Source of the DNA: Trichoplax adhaerens
Taxonomy: Eukaryota; Placozoa; Uniplacotomia; Trichoplacea; Trichoplacidae
Direction of reading: 5' to 3'
NCBI RefSeq assembly: GCF_000150275.1
Contig: NW_002060965.1
Location: 128,923 to 192,922 of the forward strand
DNA: 64,000 bases
The notes beneath the pieces were generated by a model. That model saw only the letters and a list, made by a program, of their open reading frames with translations, made no database searches and had not been told where the DNA came from. Shown one piece after another: positions 13,901 to 24,910 of the stretch. The position numbers were made by a program, and so were the translations under genes. Every line of letters begins with the position of its first letter. Within the stretch, counting starts at the first letter, position 1.

Positions 13901-14070
13901 CCGACATGTATTTCAATAGGTCCTTAAATATTTAGTAGATAATCACTAGAATGCATTTTAAGTGGTGTGATACATTGTACTATGAATAGATTGAAACTGA
14001 AAAACTTGAAGAGAACGTTCGAAATCAGGTAAAAGGAGAAAAGTTTTTATATTACAACAAAGGATTGTAA
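10975..14070 (+). CDS. SFXN5: Sideroflexin-5-type mitochondrial carrier, 14 exons, 325 aa
   Basis: Exons: 10975-11028, 11480-11548, 11830-11907, 12049-12075, 12244-12298, 12432-12457, 12587-12640, 12731-12787, 12879-12944, 13144-13234, 13386-13501, 13572-13657, 13768-13885, 13990-14070. All junctions are GT-AG and in phase. The product starts [18 protein letters not shown], then DVTDPRT, carries the family HPDT motif (residues 80-83), [34 protein letters not shown] and an FPQMS block, and ends YYNKGL like other sideroflexins. [12 protein letters not shown] and [15 protein letters not shown] point to the SFXN5 subfamily. Sideroflexins are multi-pass inner-membrane proteins; SFXN1 transports serine for one-carbon metabolism, while SFXN5 has been linked to citrate handling, so the substrate here is inferred. 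Length matches the family. The final exon reads through a GTAAAA that is not used as a donor. Tail-to-tail with NSMCE4. Confidence 0.95.
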
Positions 14071-14378
14071 ATTTTTGAGCAGATGATAGGCAAGAAAAAA
14101 CGATATTGCGCCCGATACATATCGCATGTGAAGCACTTTAATTCAGCTTTACATCAATATGCAGGAACACAGCAAAGGAATAAAATAACTCTTTTTATTA
14201 ATCGTTTTAATTGGTAAAAATATAGTTACATTGACTTACTAATCGTATTAAGAATAAAACTGAATAGATTACGGCCACTTTAATCATGAAATATTTGGGC
14301 TAATTGATCAGAATAAGTAGGTGGTAACGTACAGAAACAAAAAAAATCATTATTTTACAATGCAAGAAAACAGTAGCG
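14071..14378. terminator. Shared 3' region with convergent poly(A) signals
   Basis: Only 308 bp separate the stop codons of the sideroflexin gene (+) and NSMCE4 (-). AATAAA for the plus-strand gene lies at 14179-14184, with another at 14253-14258. TTTATT at 14194-14199 is AATAAA on the minus strand, so the two 3' UTRs probably overlap or nearly so. Confidence 0.6.
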
Positions 14379-17300
14379 TTATTCTCTAGGTGTGATTAAA
14401 CAACGATCGATCTTGAACGATGAAATCAACTCCTATAAGTAAATACAGAAAATCGATTAAAGTCAGGAACGTAGAGTCTGTTGAGAGCAAAATTAAAACT
14501 GGTGCAATGACTAACCTGCCAAGTGTTGTGATCAAGCGAAATTACAGTTTGTTTCTTGTTACAATTTTCACTTTCGCTCCTATCTACTGTTTGCAACGGA
14601 ACTAAGATTAACAACAATTTAACGTTAATTATTAGTGATGACCATTGAATAATAGATTGTGTTTAATAAGCCTTAAAAGAAGGCAAAATTTGTAAGTTGC
14701 CGAAATACCAATCTTAGGAATATTGTTTTCTACAGTTATCTTGACCTTTCCATCCTAGGGTTTAATGTAATAGATTTAACGTATTAATCATGCTAGTAAA
14801 AACTCTTTTATCGTTTTTTATTTACTTAATGATGATCCGTAATAACTATTCAAGTTACTGGCTAAATCAGATTTAATGTAACAATGTAGTTGAAGAAGAA
14901 AATTGCCAGCTTACTCTGATTAAAAATGAAATGTGAAATAAATTTTCAACAGTCCGTCCGAAGGATGTCGGATCAATAGCAAAGTTGAAGAAATTGATCG
15001 GTTGCGGTTTATTGCCTGATGGTTGAAATCAAAGTGTAATGAATAAGGATTGATTCTAAAGTACTATTTGATATTCACAGGAACATGAACTATAGCATAT
15101 CATATCTACGGCATCAAGGTAGCAAAATTATACTAGAAAGTTGTTATAATGATACATTAATGAAGTATTTTCACCCTGGCGATAAAGATGAGATAGTATG
15201 TTGTATATTCTATGAACTTCTAGAGTAGTAGATTCTTTCTCAGTTGCATTTGGATCAACCTAATCAATTTAAGTGAACCACAAATAATAATGTCGATAAA
15301 TTTCAAGCCAAAAAATTGTATTGACGCTGAAAAAATTGTCAAGTTGTGAGCTATATATTTAAGTTTACAGCCATTACATCAATTATTGTGTGTAATACTG
15401 TAATAATATTTTAAAAAGTATCGGAAACTGCACGTAGTAAATAATGCATTCTAAATAAACAAATACAGATTAGGATATATTTTGCGAAATAGTGCTAACA
15501 TTTGCAGATTATCCATATTTTTACAGTATCATTAATAGATTGAGCCAGGTCAATGCAGTAATCTAGCATGTTTGGTATGATTTAAAATTGCAATACCTCC
15601 TTCGGTCGCACTACTGCATTCGGAATAACGGCTTCTTTACGTGATGAACGATTGCTTTGCTTTTTAACCCGAGGCTGTATTTTGGCAGGACCATACCTTT
15701 TATTATAAAGAAGATATCGAGTACTGTAAATTTACATATTACCACGTGAAATACGGTAATCTTTTAGCATAGCACAAAAGTAAATTGCAATATATTTAAT
15801 TCTGTACGTTGACTTATGGCCTGCCACAGTAACAAATGCATAAAATGACTTGTTATTACACCTACATTTCTTCAACTACTGTACATACAGTAACTAGCAT
15901 TTCGACCTACATCGTATTGACAGCGGGTACACTTCGAAAACATCGAAGACATCTTCTACCAAGTTTCGCCCAATCTAAGGGCATTTCCTGACTGTCACTG
16001 ACACTATGGTTAAAGTTATGAGGGGACAAGTAGGTTTTCTAAATGAAACAGATCATGAGCCAGTTTTAATATGGAGGATCATAGAACTGAAACCCTCTGT
16101 TTTAGTGCCATAGTAACAGAAAATCATCTAGAGTAAACTTGCTTCGTTTGAAAGCGAAACGGCATTTAATAACGATAATATAAATTTAGATTCGCTCAAA
16201 TTCATTTAATAGTAACACAGTGATAAGCTGCATGTAATTCATACACTATCTGCAATTACGAGTATCCTCCGATACATCGCCCATCATTAAATTACAAATT
16301 TGACTATTTTTATTGGAACAGAAACAAAGGCGAGAGTACAATGATTCAAGCATTCCTGATCGATCTAGACCTTACCAGGGTGTTAATGAAGGCATCAGTA
16401 TCGAATACGTTGCCTTCATTACTGACATTCTGGGCTTGTTTCCTGGCTATTTTGCTAGCGGCAACTAATAGCTGAGAATCCAGCACTGCCTCTCGCGTCC
16501 GATTCACTAATATTGAAATAACAATCAGAATTTAATTTAAACTACTATGGTCACAGATATTGATACTACTTTGTAAATTTAAAATTTGTATATTTTTATA
16601 TTGAAGGTACTGTACTTTTCATCAACATCAGTATCAACAAAATTGCATCTGCTTTTACATTCAGAGGTAACAAATGGTTGTTTAGGCATTAATAGCTTGA
16701 CTAGAATAGCTATAGGGTAAGCTTACCTCCACGGATTAAATTGGCAGCTTTTTCTAATGTCTCCTTAATACCAGACGAACCTGGCTGGGCATACTGTTCC
16801 ATATTTTCTATGTAGAATATACGCGTATAATACAATATTATGAGTCCATTTCTGCATTAATATCATTTCGCATATTACAGAAAATGGGCCATTTACAGTA
16901 GGTCACTGTCGCAAATGTCATTTTATGCAGCTTCCATTCATGCTGCACTTAATTAATTTACAAAATAGAGTACGAGAGGGAGTACACTATCCAAGATTTT
17001 AACTATCAAACTGTACAATCTAAAGTAGAGAGTGTTTTCTGACGTTGATCATTATCGAGACAACGAGAACGGATGGATTAGAGTCCAAGGGCGACCTATT
17101 CGGTAGTCGCTGGTCTACAGTCCTATACCGGATGTATCAGCAAGTCGTTTTTCATATTATATTGTCAACAGAATTACTATAGACCTTTGACGATATCACG
17201 AAATTAAATACTATCGCAGTTTACAGGTGAAAGGAACACAGGACTTTGTAGAATCTCTTTCACCGAGGGCGGCTACACTATTTAATTTAAATTAATAAAG

Positions 17301-17659
17301 TTCGAACAGTTCAATTGACAGCAAGTAGTGCTTACTAAACTGCCAAATAGCAAGTAATATTGGACTAAGCTTTAGTCACTGCAGCTACAAGGATGCAATA
17401 TCATGACTGCTTTTGCAAGTGGTTCAGTAAGTGATTGATCCTTGATCAATTCATGAAGAAAAGGCAAACACTCTTAACTCTTGCCATGGATTGCCTCGAC
17501 GAGCTCATCCTATCCCTGGCAACAACATTGGCAAAAGTGCAGTCCAATCATATTCTACTTACGTTCAACATGTTCGATCATACTACGATATTCCTGTCTT
17601 AACCGTCGATATTGTTCATCTTCGATGGAATCGTTTTGCTTTACACTCGATTCACTCAT
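14379..17659 (-). CDS. NSMCE4: SMC5/6 complex kleisin subunit Nse4 (NSMCE4/EID family), 10 exons, 285 aa
   Basis: Exons in transcript order (minus strand): 17659-17563, 16807-16727, 16506-16376, 15987-15911, 15696-15597, 15259-15175, 15015-14915, 14754-14709, 14601-14516, 14432-14379. Phases agree at every GT-AG junction. Nse4 is the kleisin that bridges the Smc5 and Smc6 heads and binds Nse1-Nse3 in the nucleus for recombination repair. Family hallmarks: N-terminal [15 protein letters not shown], then a LEKAANLI helix running into [16 protein letters not shown]; a central DWAKLGRR...RSVPAVNTM block; and the C-terminal winged-helix block with [34 protein letters not shown] and a final ELISSFKI...LITPRE. 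The start ATG is the first in frame and in good context. Between exons 3 and 4 about 20 residues present in other Nse4 proteins are missing; a short phase-0 exon may have been overlooked. Confidence 0.93.
17372..17474 (-). other. Exon-like open block inside NSMCE4 intron 1
   Basis: On the minus strand this stretch reads [20 protein letters not shown] then AVMILHP before a stop, a protein-like helical composition unlike the surrounding intron. Acceptor-like (TTAAG) and donor-like (GTAGCT) sites flank it. It is not needed for a complete Nse4. It could be an alternative exon, a relic of another gene, or chance. Confidence 0.2.
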
Positions 17660-17879
17660 GGTCCTTGCAATGAGGCCTTTAAGACGCCACTACCAGTCGA
17701 TGGGAATGTTCACGATGCACCTTTGCTATTTCTCACACCTCCCTTCGTATTAGCGGGTGGTTTACTTTTGCCTGCGTACCACTCAGCAACTCTCTCTACC
17801 TTTCACTCTTGCAACTCACTGCAACTCTTCAGCATCAAAGACTAAACAACTACCTTTGGATTGTGGACAGTCACCCTTA

Positions 17880-17963
17880 GCTGCAGTAAAAGCAAAATTG
17901 GAGATACTCTTTCCGTTTCCTAAGCTGTAGTAAAAGCAAAATTGGAGATACTCTTTCGGTTCT
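17880..17963. repeat. Direct tandem duplication, 44-bp period
   Basis: The block GCTGCAGTAAAAGCAAAATT followed by GGAGATACTCTTTC occurs at about 17880-17919 and again, with two or three changes, at 17924-17963. High identity implies a recent duplication. It lies upstream of NSMCE4 on its 5' side. A minus-strand ORF (17920-18111) runs across it but is not otherwise supported. Confidence 0.8.
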
Positions 17964-18118
17964 CAGCAATAATATTGGATTTGCTGGGTATAATCAGCAT
18001 GCAGGAAAAGAGGGAAAAAGTCTCAGGTCCAGCAGTCGACTGACTACCTTGTAGCTTCTCCAGTCTATGGCCTAGTCCCGTACCGATGTTAGGGACAGCA
18101 AATTTCGCCACTTACAGT

Positions 18119-18860
18119 ATAAGGTACTGTAGAATATAGTACAATGTACAGTGGTTTACAGTACCATACAATACTGTGGACTGTGGAGCACTCTTGGACG
18201 GACAGACATTGTTTGCTTCATCTCGTCAAAATAATGTGCCAAACGCCTGGTTATGACACTACTTTAGTATGGTGACGATCGTAATATTACATTGCATCTT
18301 ATTCGTTGTTACTAAGTTCTGCTGAAGTTCTGCTAAGAAACAGTTATATAACATGGTAGATGTTATTGAAATGAGCACTAGAAATTGAGAAAACAAACAC
18401 TTAACCCTTTTTCAATATTGACAGCCCATAAAGTTATTTGTGACAGCCTAATTTGGTAAAGAAAAGTCCGTCTGTCCGAGGGAGTGATCTGTCTGTCCAG
18501 GTCTTCATCTAGTAGTCCAGTCCAGAACGGTAGTCACTGCATACCTAGCTACGGGGGAAAACAGCCTCTTTCACTACGGTCTCTCACTGAAACTGTGGAG
18601 GTAAAACAAACAATGTTTCATACAAACATGGAATTCTGGAGAGAAGTTCTTCTTCTAGTAGTCCATAGTATAGAACTGAAACTGTAGAGGTCTTCAACAC
18701 CCCTAATCTTAAATCGTGATTTTAGTAGTCCCATATGGCCTCAATGATATTCTTGTTATTGAGTTTATTTAGGGCCAGCACACACACACTAGTACAGTAC
18801 AGTACTGTACACTGTACTGTACTGCACACTGTACACTGTGCACTGTGCAGTGCCGTACGA
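18119..18860. repeat. Clusters of TACAGTACTGTA-type palindromic repeats and a short CA run
   Basis: Short self-complementary words built from GTAC, TACAGTA and ACTGTA recur at 18115-18180 and densely at 18795-18860 (blocks such as AGTACAGTACTGTACACTGT). An ACACACAC run lies just before the second cluster at about 18780. The same word family dominates TACC intron 1 further right. Confidence 0.75.
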
Positions 18861-19222
18861 TGAAACTGGGCATCCATCTGACTGTCTGATGAAGAGTGCT
18901 AGTCGAGTTGCCAGGCAACAGCAACAGCAAGGCCGGCTTTAGCAACGACGCTATTTTCGTGTACTAAATCGTCTAATTGCTAAGTCAAATCGTGGATCAA
19001 TACTCGAAATGGAGCCTGTGTTTAGAACTACACACACAGACTGATGGAAGCATAAACAAGGATACCATACCAGCGTTCTAGACTGTTATTTCAATTTCAA
19101 AAGCAAAAAATTGGCCTTGCCAGGAACAGTGCTGATCTTACCTATTAATATACGATCTTTAAGGAGTAAAGAGGCGAAGAAGATTTTCCGATATATTCCA
19201 CGAGATTCCAAGAAATACAACG

Positions 19223-20254
19223 ATGGCATTTTTTAACGTAACACGACTCGGTGTTCAGGATCCAGTTAAAGCTTCGTTAAGAGACGAGAAGGAAACCCAA
19301 GATATCTATGATACTAAAAAGAAAACCCTCAAGGTCGATGTTAGTACAGAAAGAAAAACGGCCATAAAATTGGATTCCTCCGAAATTTATAAAGATAAAA
19401 GAAGGCGTCATGAAAGATCTCTTCTCGGTAATAAAGAAATTTGTGTAATCCTACTCATAGATTGAATAGTAACAGCGCTGTAATAAATGTAGCTTCTTTA
19501 GTACTCTAGTCTATCGGTCATCGGTCACGAGAAACGAATAAAATAATAACAGAATTGAAGTAAAACATTATTAAAATGGAAATACAATTAAACATTATGG
19601 ATTACTTATTTCCATTAAATAAATAATGTTGCGTTCTATTTTTTAAATAATTGTAAAATATTGCGTCAATACTGTCGATACTGCTATGTCCACTTGCTAG
19701 TAAACCCTCTCAGTTGGCAATACAGTCACAAATACAAACTTGAGCGGTCAAGCACTGCTTTATTGCGCTAATCAAATAGGTTCACAACTCTTAGCGATTC
19801 CCATGTTAGAGTACAAACAAGTAATTACAAGTCTATTCGTAAATTCATTATACATAGGACCGAAAGAAGTTTATCAAACCCCAATGACGACATCGCAGGA
19901 ATATGGATGGCATGATAATAATGAAAAGGAACCTTGGATGCAATCGAAGCGCCACGTTCACGTAAACAGTGAAATGACAAAGTAAGCAATTTATATCATC
20001 AGATTTCAAACTTTCCCAAATACATTAGCAAGACGTACATTGAACTCTTTGTTGAGTTAAAATATTTTTTTGATGCTGTCAGTTATACTTTCTCATTAAG
20101 TTTAGATTTATGCTTATGCACTTTACTATTATCTTTTACAAAACCAAATTAAGAGTCATTAATTGGACATTTTCTTAATATACACAATGTTGATTCTCAT
20201 TTTAGGTTTGTAAAATCAATGGCTCTAACAAACAGAGACTTTTCCTTATACTAA
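19223..20254 (+). CDS. SPMIP11: TEX49/SPMIP11-like sperm microtubule inner protein, 3 exons, 125 aa
   Basis: Exons 19223-19427, 19858-19981 and 20206-20254 join in phase (1 then 2). The product starts MAFFNVTRLGVQDP, is Lys/Glu/Asp-rich in the middle (YKDKRRRHERSLLG), and ends with PMTTSQEYGW, EPWMQSKRHVH, SEMTKF and NRDFSLY. This order matches my recollection of vertebrate TEX49 (SPMIP11): an N-terminal FFN..LG, then PWI.S.RH, MTRF and a terminal DRTFSLY. That protein is reported as a microtubule inner protein of sperm flagella, so a role inside axonemal doublets is likely. Without the third exon the frame would end in a TAA formed by the unspliced AAGTAAG donor; splicing restores the conserved C-terminus, which strongly supports the model. 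It is divergent from NSMCE4 with ~1.5 kb between the start codons. Confidence 0.8.
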
Positions 20255-22911
20255 AATGACTAGCAATATCTATCAAATTCAGTAATGTTTTAAACTATTG
20301 GATAATCCACATGCCACATACTATTTTCTCCTGTAATAACTGGGAGAGAATCGCAATGGCGATGTATTTATCAGTAATGATAATGTAAAAAATTTTGATC
20401 GAATCATGAATTATTCAGCAAGTTTTAATTTGTAGTCTGTAATAGCGAATGTCATTTGTCGACACTATTAATTAGTGATAGATAGCGTACTTTTGCATCG
20501 TACAATGTTGTAGTCCTTCTATGAAGAGTAAAATTATTAGGCTTGTGCAATGGGTAAATTAGATACATTTAACTTAATACGATCATGTGATTGTGTCACA
20601 TTGGATCACCTTTTATAATGGATAAGTTTTACCATCATAAATGCATACTCTAATGAGAATAATATTTCAATTAATTGTATACTATGTGGATATATCGATA
20701 TTGTTGATTTGAGTAAATGCGAAATTTACTGATTGTTCTGTTCCACAATTCTTTCCGAGAATAAATTAAGTCTAAATAGTATCACTTGAAATAGACTTAA
20801 AAATGATATAATAAAGCGTAATGCATTACTTTGTGTTATTAAAATACAGCAATTTTGCAAATTGAGCTCTATTAATATTAATCTTCTTATCTTTCCTCCT
20901 TCACTATTATATTCACGAAGGTAACGATGTCAAGGCCTGCTAACTAGTTCATTCCGCTATTAACCGCAACAAATTACTTTAAACTACTGCAACTGATTTA
21001 GAAAGTGTTTGTTTTTAAGTTATGGTCTATGATAAAACGCAATCCAAGATAACTAACTGACATCATTCGTAGTAAAGTAATAATAATAATGCGGTAATGC
21101 AATGATAACTTCTTTCAATAATTACTCTATAAATTTGTCACATAAATAATTTTAAATCCATATAATACCGATACGCACACATGCCATTGTATGGCATTAA
21201 ATGTTAGTTAGATACTATCAGATATCATCTTTCACATGCTCGTAAATTATTACAATGTAATATCATTCTTTATAGATCACTTTACAGGTATTAAAATTTC
21301 GTCATCGTAATAAATCGTGGTTAAATAGTGTAATTATCACTTAAACGAAAGCTGTAACTAAACTCTATTATTACTGTATACAATTCTGAAGCGTTTAAAG
21401 TACTAATCCAGTACTATGAAGGCTTTAAGTTAGTTTACTATACATCTCAGCGTATAATAACAGCTCTTTTACCATATTAAGGGATTACCAGATTATGCCC
21501 ATTGACAGTGGTAGCTTAATAACTATCAAGGGTGATAAATGAGAATAATTATTCTCTATTCTCTGCTAGTGCGTACCGTATCAAATCTAAGTCAATCTAT
21601 GGTTAATGATATTAGTCATACTATAAATTAAATATGGTGAATTTTAATAAAAGCTTGATTCTACTTTTATGCAAGACTTCTATTTTGAACAATATAACAA
21701 TATCGCGTTCGGTAAATTGCCAATACGAAGTCAAAAGTCATTGATAGTACCATCACTCAGTTCTGGTTGAAAATTGTGCGCGGACTCATGACATTACTCT
21801 TCATGCTAATATGAGCAAATCCATAAGCTGACCAAGTTGTTTGGTAATGTCTTTTCATTTGAAGATAAGCTGATTTAGTTTCCAATTCTATGATAACTTG
21901 TAATCGTGGCCGAAAGTACTTAAAATTTGTGTTGATACGTGGCCATTATCGCCGATATTGATCAAGATCTAGTCAAATCTGTAGAAAGTAATGAAAATTT
22001 TTGGATTATGAGCATAAAATCGAGGAAATACCAGAATTTTATAGGATCGCCCAATAGAAACCGACATACCTACTGATGAAATCCGTTCAAGCTTATGGGT
22101 ATCTGAATACGTATGATACAATGATGAAATCTTATGAATAAAGCTGCATGTCTGTTTGCCGATAGACAAGCTTTATTTATAAGGTTAACGGATTTCGAAA
22201 TATTATTTATTCTGAATCTGTACCAGACGCCATTTTACTTGAAAACTTACCAATACGGAATTTTTTTAACTTTGAATGGCCTACGTGGCGCTGTTCATAG
22301 GAATGAGTAAATACAAAGGGTATGAGCCATGGTAATCGTTGCAATCATACATTGACATGTGTACAGTTGCGATGATTGTGCAATCTGTAACTTCACACTC
22401 GAGATACTTGATTGCCCATAAGCTTTAATTTTGTTTGAATACACTTAATGCAGCTATGTATTGATTGTAGAGTAGCAAATGCAAAAACAGACTCTGCAGT
22501 TAAAATTGTTTTGGAAACTACGAGTAACTTAACTTTGAATGAGGGAACCTTTATATTTCCGGATTTAGATTAATATCATAGTAGGAGATGTCACTTGATT
22601 AAAAAATATAATATAAGCGATATAGCTACTATTTCATCAGGCATATTTCAGGTTGCGGAATGTCTTTTAATATTCCTGCATTACGATCTTCTCGTATACG
22701 TGTATCAACATAGTACTTACCAGTTAGCATATTGTACAAATATTAAACCTTGGTAACGAACATTTTATTACTTTTTAATTGTTATCACATGTACGGAAAG
22801 TATGCATTGATAACAAAATCGAATTTTTATGTAAGTTTTCTATAAAACAGAAAGTTGCATTTGCTTGTAATTTTTCAGAGTTTGCAATCGATAGAATTGA
22901 TTAATGACATT
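20255..22911. other. Intergenic, 3' sides of the TEX49-like gene and LYAR
   Basis: No exon chain found on either strand. The ORFs present are short and without protein-like features. The region must contain the 3' ends of two convergent genes. AT-rich with no clear tandem repeat. Confidence 0.4.
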
Positions 22912-24910
22912 CTATGCAGTATGTTTGAATACAGAAACGCGATTACCCTCTATCTTAATTTTTTTACATTTTTTAATCCACTTTTTAAACAATTCATCAC
23001 GATCTAGGGCACCACTAGTTCGGGAATGATCACCACTTTCATCTAAAATGGCAAATACCTGTACCACAATATAATATTTGTTTTATTTACTTATCGATTG
23101 TAAAAATAACCAAATAGGGAAATTGCAATACACATTTTCTTAAAAGAAGTTTACAATTTAAATTAACTTGTAACCTTTTTCTTTAAATGTTTCATGGAAA
23201 TAGAGCCCTTTTCGGTACTTTTTACAATTCGCGATATAGTCTTTTTCCAGTTAAATTTCTCTGTGTGAGCTATTATTATTAATAAATAGTTAGAGTGAAG
23301 TAATGAGGTGAAATCAGCCTAGGTGAAGGTATAAAGGATGAGATTCTTACCATTTGAAGAATCTCCATTTTTGTTTGTCGTCAGTGTATCAATACTGCTA
23401 GATGAAATATTTTTACTTTCAGTCTTTAATTTCTTACGTTTCTCAGCTGAATAGGTATCATCGGAGACAGGCGAAACTTTCTTTTTCTTCCCATGCTTAG
23501 AGCTATCTTCACCGTTCTCTTTTAGTTTTCTTTTTTTCGCCTTTCTATTTTCTTTATCAGGCTCGGCAGATGTGTTGGGAACGTGGGATGAGGTCTCAAC
23601 ATTGCTTGAAGATTTTTCCTTTTTGACCTCTATCAAGTATCAATAATGACAGCATTAGGCACAGTATTTACAGTTAGAGATACAGTAATCCCCACGAATG
23701 ATAACGACATACTTTTAGTCTTTTTTTCTTCACTTATAGCATTAACAGGTAGTTCTTTGGGTAAGTCTACAGCTTCTTGTCTTGCTGGAGTGGTCACTTG
23801 ACCTTTTTCTTGTGGTTCTGCAGAATCTGGAGTACCATTCTAATAGATAAACGTTAAATTAGCAAAAGATATTGAATCATTACAGGATGACAAGCTTGGC
23901 AATAGACATGAATTCTTGCATACCATCGATGCAGCAAATAATTCCCAGACTTGGTTCAGTAAAGCTTCATTATAAACTTTGACACTATTCTTCATGAAAT
24001 TCTACTTTAACAGAGAATATCAAAATTGGGCGTAGGTTAATTTTAGCGTGATCTGAGAGAATCGTATCGTTGTCGAATAATTATTAAGAGCCATGTAGAC
24101 AAGTGTGGTATGCTGTTGCTTTCTATGATGCAGTATAAATGCAATTGCCAGAATGGAGCTACCATTTATTACTTTCTTTATTCGCTAGGCAATAGCGTCT
24201 TTTTTATGAATGGATGCAATAGACTAGAGTATAGTTCAAATAGCTCAAAACACATCCTTTTAGCAATTTGCACTTACAATAAATTTCTTCTTCTTTCTCG
24301 GTACATTATCAAAGTTGGCAATTTTTTGTATGATTGAATTGATACGAGGATTGGTAGAATTCTTAGAGGCAGTCATCGATTGAAGGTTCTACATAAAACA
24401 ACATAGTTGTCCCATGTTAGAATGAGATGCATCTTTGCACATACAGTTAGGAATCCAAGTCAGTGATAGCAAGAGCATCGCCATGATACACACAGTAAGT
24501 ATGTTGCAAACAAGTCATTTTGGTGTAGTATCATTACATCTAGGCATGATTTAGTATGCCATCCGTGTATCCAGTTCTCATCCTCGATATATATTGTAAG
24601 CCCATGCATGCATTCATTCATTCTAGAGCTGACGTAGTTCGTATCCCACATTGCAAAATACTCTTACCTTAGTCCAATCCAGCTGTTTCTTTTCACCTTT
24701 ATTCACTTTATCCTTGGCTTGAAAGAGTTTCCCTTGATATTTTTCAGCTTCAGATATACATTTGGTATGATTAGTATAGCTATCACCGTAAAAACTCTGA
24801 CCACAGTCCATGCAGGAAAGGGAAGAGCATCCTGAACATTGCATTAGATGCTTTTCTACCTTGTTCTTCTTGACGCTTTCCCCACATGCATTGCATGTAA
24901 ACGCTACCAT
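22912..24910 (-). CDS. LYAR: LYAR, nucleolar C2HC zinc-finger cell-growth regulator, 7 exons, 356 aa
   Basis: Exons in transcript order: 24910-24668, 24388-24278, 24001-23924, 23839-23713, 23629-23351, 23260-23175, 23058-22912, all GT-AG and in phase. The N-terminus MVAFTCNACGESVKK carries the LYAR zinc-finger pair: Cys6, Cys9, His21, Cys25 and Cys33, Cys36, His48, Cys51. Then come an IANFDNVPRKK block, a NFMKNSVKV...QVWELF block, a long disordered Lys/Glu/Ser stretch encoded mainly by exon 5 (nuclear/nucleolar targeting likely), and the conserved C-terminal module starting EKFNWKKTISRIVK. LYAR acts in the nucleolus in pre-rRNA processing and as a DNA-binding regulator. Length is close to the human protein. 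I chose the ATG at 24908-24910 over an in-frame upstream ATG because family members begin at MV(A/F)FTC. Confidence 0.95.

Noticed and set aside
14420-14605. 61-codon plus-strand ORF
   Set aside because: It is antisense to the last two exons of NSMCE4, whose translation matches the Nse4 C-terminus.
17481-17845. Overlapping plus-strand ORFs of 60-90 codons
   Set aside because: They cross NSMCE4 exon 1 on the opposite strand and have no domain-like composition.
17920-18111. Minus-strand ORF starting MAKFAVPNIGTGLGHRLEKL
   Set aside because: Protein-like at first sight, but it runs through a direct repeat and has no partner exons or firm homology.
24460-24651. 63-codon minus-strand ORF
   Set aside because: Lies in LYAR intron 1; no motif.
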